Notes under the pieces: model-generated
Told to the model about the DNA's origin: nothing
What the model saw: only the letters and a program-made list of their open reading frames with translations
Databases searched by the model: none
Program-made: the position numbers and the translations under genes
Origin: Methanobacteriota archaeon
GTDB lineage: Archaea > Thermoplasmatota > Thermoplasmata > Methanomassiliicoccales > Methanomethylophilaceae
Reading direction: 5' to 3'
NCBI GenBank assembly: GCA_012719315.1
Contig: JAAYAP010000045.1
Location: 1-8,103 of the forward strand
Length of the DNA: 8,103 nucleotides
In this document: in pieces, positions 5,603 through 8,103 of the stretch
How positions within the stretch are numbered: position 1 is the stretch's first letter
Layout of the letters: each line of letters opens with the position of its first letter

Positions 5603-5613
5603 TTTTTATATAT
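5603..5613 (+). promoter_or_regulatory. TATA box of hdrCB; predicted leaderless start
   Basis: TTTTTATATAT is the strongest TATA match in the window. Its core is about 29 bp before the GTG at 5638, so transcription should begin near the start codon. A weaker TATA-like run (GATATAAAG, 5549-5557) lies upstream, inside the end of the regulator gene. Confidence 0.65.
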
Positions 5614-5637
5614 GATGACCTCGATGAGTGCCTCCAG

Positions 5638-6144
5638 GTGATTCTTACGGAAATCAAAGCTAATCCGGAATTCGAGGCACAGCTCGCCAAGATGGGCGGT
5701 GCCGACGTCAAGATGTGCTTCCAGTGCGGAACCTGCACTGCCGACTGCCCCTCGGGCAGGCGCACATCGTACAGGGTGAGGAAGCTCATGAGGATGGCGC
5801 AGCTCGGTCTCAAAGACGAGATCGTCGATTGCGAGGAACTCTGGGAGTGCACCACTTGCTACACTTGCGTGGAGAGGTGCCCCCGTCAGGTGCCGATCGT
5901 CGACATCGTCATCGCGCTCAGGAACATCGCGGTCGCCGAAGGGCACATGCTCGCCAACCACAAGCCCACGGCCACCAACCTCTACACCATCGGCCACGCG
6001 GTCACGGTCACCGACAAGGTCAAGGAGCAGAGGAAAGCGATCGGACTGCCCGAGATCCCGCCCACGGTGCTCATGAACAGCAATGCGATGGCGGACCTCA
6101 CCAAGATACTGAAGGCCACAGGCTTCGACAAGATAGTGGAGTGA
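5638..6144 (+). CDS. hdrC: CoB-CoM heterodisulfide reductase subunit C
   Basis: HdrC is the ferredoxin-like subunit that relays electrons from HdrA to the catalytic HdrB in the soluble heterodisulfide reductase of methanogens. The 168-residue product carries two complete [4Fe-4S] motifs, C27-x2-C30-x2-C33-x3-C37-P and C71-x2-C74-x2-C77-x3-C81-P. They are separated by the family's R-x-x-R-K-L-x-R-x-A-x-x-G-L helix (YRVRKLMRMAQLGL). The C-terminal part contains HKPTATNLYTIGHAVTVTDKVKEQRKAIGL. GTG 5638 is chosen because a strong TATA box lies about 29 bp upstream. The frame stays open further up, and a GTG at 5557 overlapping the regulator's stop would add 27 residues, but that stretch contains the TATA box. 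The gene is followed by hdrB after six bases. No HdrA or Mvh subunit is in the window, so those must be encoded elsewhere. Confidence 0.92.
   Translation: MILTEIKANPEFEAQLAKMGGADVKMCFQCGTCTADCPSGRRTSYRVRKLMRMAQLGLKDEIVDCEELWECTTCYTCVERCPRQVPIVDIVIALRNIAVAEGHMLANHKPTATNLYTIGHAVTVTDKVKEQRKAIGLPEIPPTVLMNSNAMADLTKILKATGFDKIVE
6138..6144 (+). promoter_or_regulatory. Ribosome-binding site of hdrB overlapping the hdrC stop
   Basis: GGAGTGA includes the hdrC TGA and lies six bases before the hdrB ATG. It resembles GGAGGTGA with one G missing. The layout suggests coupled translation of the two subunits. Confidence 0.5.
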
Positions 6145-6150
6145 TATCAG

Positions 6151-6996
6151 ATGGCAAAATACGCATTCTTCCTAGGTTGCATCGCACCTCTGAGATACCC
6201 CGGAGTGGAGAAATCCACGAGGGTGGTCTGCGAGAAGCTCGGGATCGAGCTCGTCGAGCTCGACGATGCCAGCTGCTGCCCCGCACCCGGTGTGATCAGG
6301 GCATTCAGCAGGACGACGTGGCTCGCGGCCGCGGCAAGGAACCTCGCGCTCGCGGAGGCCAAGGGCCTGCCGATCGTGACGATCTGCAACGGTTGCTACG
6401 GGTCTCTCTTTGACGCGGCGCACGAGCTCAACAACGATGCCGAGGAGCTCGCGAAGGTCAACAAGGTCCTCGCCGAGATCAACATGGAGTACAAAGGCAC
6501 GACGCAGGTCTACCACTTCGCCGAGGTCCTCTACAAAGAGGTCGGCGTCGAGAAGATCAAGGCAGCGGTCACCAACCCCTTCGAGCACAACGTGGCGGCA
6601 TTCTACGGATGCCACTTCCTCAAGCCCAGCAAGATCAAGGATCTTGAGGACCCCGAGGATGCGCACATGCTCGAGGCACTGATCGAGGCCACCGGCGCCA
6701 AGTGCATGCCCAGGAAGCAGCCGATGCTCTGCTGCGGAGCGGGCGGCGGTGTCAGGGCAGGGTTCTCGGACGTTGCGAAGGAGTTCACCAAGACCAACCT
6801 CGAGAACATACAGGCGTCCTCGGCCAACTACATCGTGGACATCTGCCCGTTCTGCCACATGCAGTTCGACTCCGTGCAGAAGGACCTCGGGTTCAGCATA
6901 CCCGTGCTCCACCTCTGCCAGGTCTACGGTATCGCGATGGGCATGTCCGAGGAGGAACTCGGATTCTCCGCCCACGTGGTGCCGGTCAAACTCTGA
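6151..6996 (+). CDS. hdrB: CoB-CoM heterodisulfide reductase subunit B
   Basis: HdrB holds the active site that reduces CoM-S-S-CoB to the two thiols, the last step of methanogenesis, using two non-cubane [4Fe-4S] clusters. The 281-residue product contains both cysteine-rich CCG domains. The first is C10, C42-C43 and C79-x2-C82 (SCCPAPG and CNGC). The second is C154, C194-C195 and C232-x2-C235 (GCHFLKP, LCCGAGGG and CPFC). All ten cysteines are present, so an active subunit is expected. The N-terminus MAKYAFFLGC is typical. It would form HdrBC with the product of the gene before it and join a HdrA-Mvh complex for flavin-based electron bifurcation; that partnership is known for the family and inferred here. 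Expression should follow hdrC from the same promoter. A terminator lies just downstream. Confidence 0.95.
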   Translation: MAKYAFFLGCIAPLRYPGVEKSTRVVCEKLGIELVELDDASCCPAPGVIRAFSRTTWLAAAARNLALAEAKGLPIVTICNGCYGSLFDAAHELNNDAEELAKVNKVLAEINMEYKGTTQVYHFAEVLYKEVGVEKIKAAVTNPFEHNVAAFYGCHFLKPSKIKDLEDPEDAHMLEALIEATGAKCMPRKQPMLCCGAGGGVRAGFSDVAKEFTKTNLENIQASSANYIVDICPFCHMQFDSVQKDLGFSIPVLHLCQVYGIAMGMSEEELGFSAHVVPVKL

Positions 6997-7004
6997 ATCC
7001 AAAC

Positions 7005-7033
7005 AGAGGGCTCACGCCCTCTTCTTCTTTTTT
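7005..7033 (+). terminator. Hairpin plus T-rich tract after hdrB
   Basis: A 7-bp stem AGAGGGC/GCCCTCT (7005-7011, 7016-7022) with a TCAC loop is followed by a pyrimidine run ending in six T residues. It begins eight bases after the hdrB stop. Archaeal termination depends mostly on T-tracts, which are present, so this is the likely end of the hdrCB transcript. Confidence 0.7.
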
Positions 7034-7230
7034 CCAATATCCTCCACTCGGGCAAGGCGCTCGCGGCCGATGTCTGTGTGCATGGACGCGGACGGGATCC
7101 CCGTGATTCCGATCATCACAGCAAGATTGATATACAAGCGGTACTACCCTTTCTAGGATAAAAACATATCATTGTGATAGATTCAACCTATCTGGATAGC
7201 TGATTGTTTAAAAATGATACACAAACAAAT
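7034..7230. other. Non-coding stretch between hdrCB terminator and S3Ae promoter
   Basis: No convincing gene is seen. The right half, from about 7120, is clearly AT-rich. It holds TATA-like runs (TTGATATAC at 7127-7135 and GTTTAAAAATG at 7206-7216) that could start a small RNA or an upstream S3Ae transcript. It also contains overlapping inverted repeats made of GATAG/CTATC at 7176-7199. A 28-codon frame (7070-7156) ending in TAG has no support beyond being open. No tRNA-like fold was recognised. Confidence 0.4.
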
Positions 7231-7240
7231 CTTTTAATAG
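7231..7240 (+). promoter_or_regulatory. Probable TATA box of the S3Ae gene
   Basis: CTTTTAATAG is centred about 47 bp before the ATG at 7283, predicting transcription start near 7261 and a short leader of about 20 nt that carries the ribosome-binding site. Confidence 0.55.
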
Positions 7241-7270
7241 AATCAGCAGATGTACACTTCATTCCTATCA

Positions 7271-7276
7271 AGGAGG
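7271..7276 (+). promoter_or_regulatory. Strong ribosome-binding site of S3Ae
   Basis: AGGAGG followed by ATCACA precedes the ATG at 7283 by six bases, the best Shine-Dalgarno match in the window. It fixes the start at 7283 rather than the in-frame ATG at 7250. Confidence 0.8.
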
Positions 7277-7282
7277 ATCACA

Positions 7283-8095
7283 ATGGCAGGAGCTAAATCA
7301 GCATCAAGGAAATCCAAGAGCGGCACGGGCCGCAAGGTCAAGGACAAGTGGAAGGCGAAAGAGTGGTACACGATCCACGCGCCGCAGATGTTCAACGAAG
7401 CGGTCATCGGCGAGACACCCTCGTCGGATCCCGAGAACCTCATCGGCAGGACCTCGGAAGTCACGGTCCAGGATCTGACCGGGGATTTCTCCAAGATGCA
7501 CATCAAGCTCAAGTTCAAGATCAAGTCGGTCGACGGACACGAGCTCAAGACCAGCTTCATGGGGCACGAGTACACCAGCGACTATGTCAGGAGGCTCACC
7601 CGCCGCAAGAAGACGAAGACCGACCACGTCGTCGACGTGACGACATCCGACGGTTTCAAAGTCAGGGTCAAGACCATGTCCATCGCGGACAAGCGGATCC
7701 AATCCTCTCAGGAAGTCGGTATGAGGCAGGTCCTCGAGACCGCGCTTCTGACGATGGCGAAGGAGATGACCGTTGCCGAACTCATCAAGTCGATCATATC
7801 CGGGGATCTCGGCAAGGATCTCGCCAGGGCATGTCGCGTGGTCATCCCCATCAGGAGGATCGAGATCAGAAGGACGGAGATCCTCGAAGTCGGCGAGAAC
7901 GAACCCGAATCGATCATCCAGGAAGAAGCGCCTGCGGCGGAAGAGGCCGAACCCGAAGAGGAACCCGTATCCGAGGACGAGTCCGAGACGGATGACGAGG
8001 AACCCGAAGAGGAACCCGTATCCGAGGACGAGTCCGAGACGGATGACGAGGAACCCGAGGCGGAAGACTCCTCGGACGAATCCGACACGGAGTGA
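7283..8095 (+). CDS. rps3ae: 30S ribosomal protein S3Ae (eS1) with a long acidic C-terminal tail
   Basis: This protein of the archaeal/eukaryotic small subunit lies near the mRNA exit region. The conserved core runs from about residue 20 to 205 of 270: KDKWKAKEWYTIHAPQMFNE, IGRTSEVTVQDLTGDF, KLKFKIKSVDGHELKTSFMG, YVRRLTRRKKTKTDHVVDV, then VVIPIRRIEIRRTEILEVGE. The N-terminal 20 residues are Lys/Arg/Ser-rich. The core ends about where archaeal eS1 proteins usually stop (roughly 200-220 residues). Residues 206-270 form an extra tail with 36 Asp/Glu, many Ser/Thr, Pro and no Lys, Arg or His. It includes two exact copies of EPEEEPVSEDESETDDE (223-239 and 240-256) and a degenerate third start. The tail is probably disordered and would repel rRNA. 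The gene has its own promoter and a strong ribosome-binding site and follows the hdrB terminator. Confidence 0.95.
   Translation: MAGAKSASRKSKSGTGRKVKDKWKAKEWYTIHAPQMFNEAVIGETPSSDPENLIGRTSEVTVQDLTGDFSKMHIKLKFKIKSVDGHELKTSFMGHEYTSDYVRRLTRRKKTKTDHVVDVTTSDGFKVRVKTMSIADKRIQSSQEVGMRQVLETALLTMAKEMTVAELIKSIISGDLGKDLARACRVVIPIRRIEIRRTEILEVGENEPESIIQEEAPAAEEAEPEEEPVSEDESETDDEEPEEEPVSEDESETDDEEPEAEDSSDESDTE
7949..8050 (+). repeat. Perfect 51-bp direct tandem repeat, two copies, within the S3Ae tail
   Basis: The copies at 7949-7999 and 8000-8050 are identical at every base and in frame (17 codons each). A partial third copy, GAACCCGA, follows at 8051-8058. Complete identity, including third codon positions, points to a recent in-frame duplication or ongoing copy-number change. 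Confidence 0.92.
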
Positions 8096-8103
8096 TCCTG
8101 CCA

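Noticed and set aside
4735..5637. The hdrC reading frame is open for about 300 codons upstream, through the regulator gene
   Set aside because: The translation there is Gly/Arg/His/Asp-rich shadow sequence. The strong TATA box and the HdrC family N-terminus place the start near 5638, and the regulator frame shows a clear winged helix.
6172..7002. A 276-codon minus-strand frame opposite hdrB
   Set aside because: It is a shadow of hdrB with no recognisable motif; hdrB has all ten catalytic-domain cysteines on the plus strand.
7070..7156. A 28-codon frame ending in TAG between hdrB and S3Ae, which could extend six codons if UAG were read as pyrrolysine
   Set aside because: It has no ribosome-binding site, only a weak AT run about 30 bp upstream, and no recognisable sequence; an open frame this short is expected by chance.
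7034..7282. Possible tRNA or other structured RNA in the gap before S3Ae
   Set aside because: No T-arm GTTC-type consensus, acceptor pairing or known RNA motif could be found by eye.
7250..7282. Earlier in-frame ATG at 7250 for S3Ae
   Set aside because: The AGGAGG site at 7271-7276 would fall inside the coding region, and the extra residues do not look like an eS1 N-terminus.

Overview
The window looks like chromosomal DNA from a GC-rich methanogenic archaeon. The direct evidence is a pair of heterodisulfide reductase genes (hdrC, hdrB), an archaeal ribosomal protein S3Ae (eS1), an archaeal pyruvoyl-dependent arginine decarboxylase, a PAC2-type proteasome assembly chaperone, and TATA boxes 26-30 bp upstream of start codons. 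The mix of GC-rich coding DNA, AT-rich promoters, soluble-type hdrCB and a hydrogenase maturation protease suggests the Methanomassiliicoccales (Thermoplasmata). That placement is inference. Ten of the eleven genes end in TGA, one in TAA and none in TAG, which would fit an organism that decodes UAG as pyrrolysine, although high GC alone also favours TGA.

Layout. 1-378 (+): 3' end of a gene with two ferredoxin-type [4Fe-4S] motifs, probably a PAPS-reductase-family protein. 404-1120 (+): seven-helix membrane protein resembling a catalytically degenerate PrsW protease. 2784-1136 (-): a tightly packed operon of PAC2 chaperone, pyruvoyl arginine decarboxylase and a zinc-ribbon protein that seems to start at AUC. 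2846-4120 (+): M16 zinc metallopeptidase, divergent from the PAC2 operon and sharing one AT-rich promoter core with it. 4592-4086 (-): hydrogenase maturation protease whose 3' end overlaps that of the M16 gene. 4757-5560 (+): LysR/ModE-like winged-helix regulator. 5638-6996 (+): hdrC-hdrB, followed by a hairpin/T-tract terminator. 7283-8095 (+): ribosomal protein S3Ae with a very acidic C-terminal tail that contains a perfect 51-bp tandem duplication.

How the parts fit. The right half concerns hydrogen and heterodisulfide metabolism. The maturation protease would process the large subunit of a [NiFe] hydrogenase such as Mvh, which passes electrons through HdrA (not in this window) to HdrBC for CoM-S-S-CoB reduction. 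The regulator sits between the protease and hdrCB, and a marked inverted repeat lies between it and the hdrC promoter. The left half holds proteostasis genes (PAC2, M16) and a polyamine gene (pdaD; agmatine is also the substrate for archaeal tRNA-Ile agmatidine modification). Several genes appear to be transcribed without a leader, while S3Ae, pdaD, hdrB and the protease have visible Shine-Dalgarno sequences. I see no mobile element, CRISPR array, tRNA or rRNA. No single gene here amounts to a new defence or mobile system. The most unusual points are the AUC start, the S3Ae tail, and the possible operators around the regulator and hdrC.
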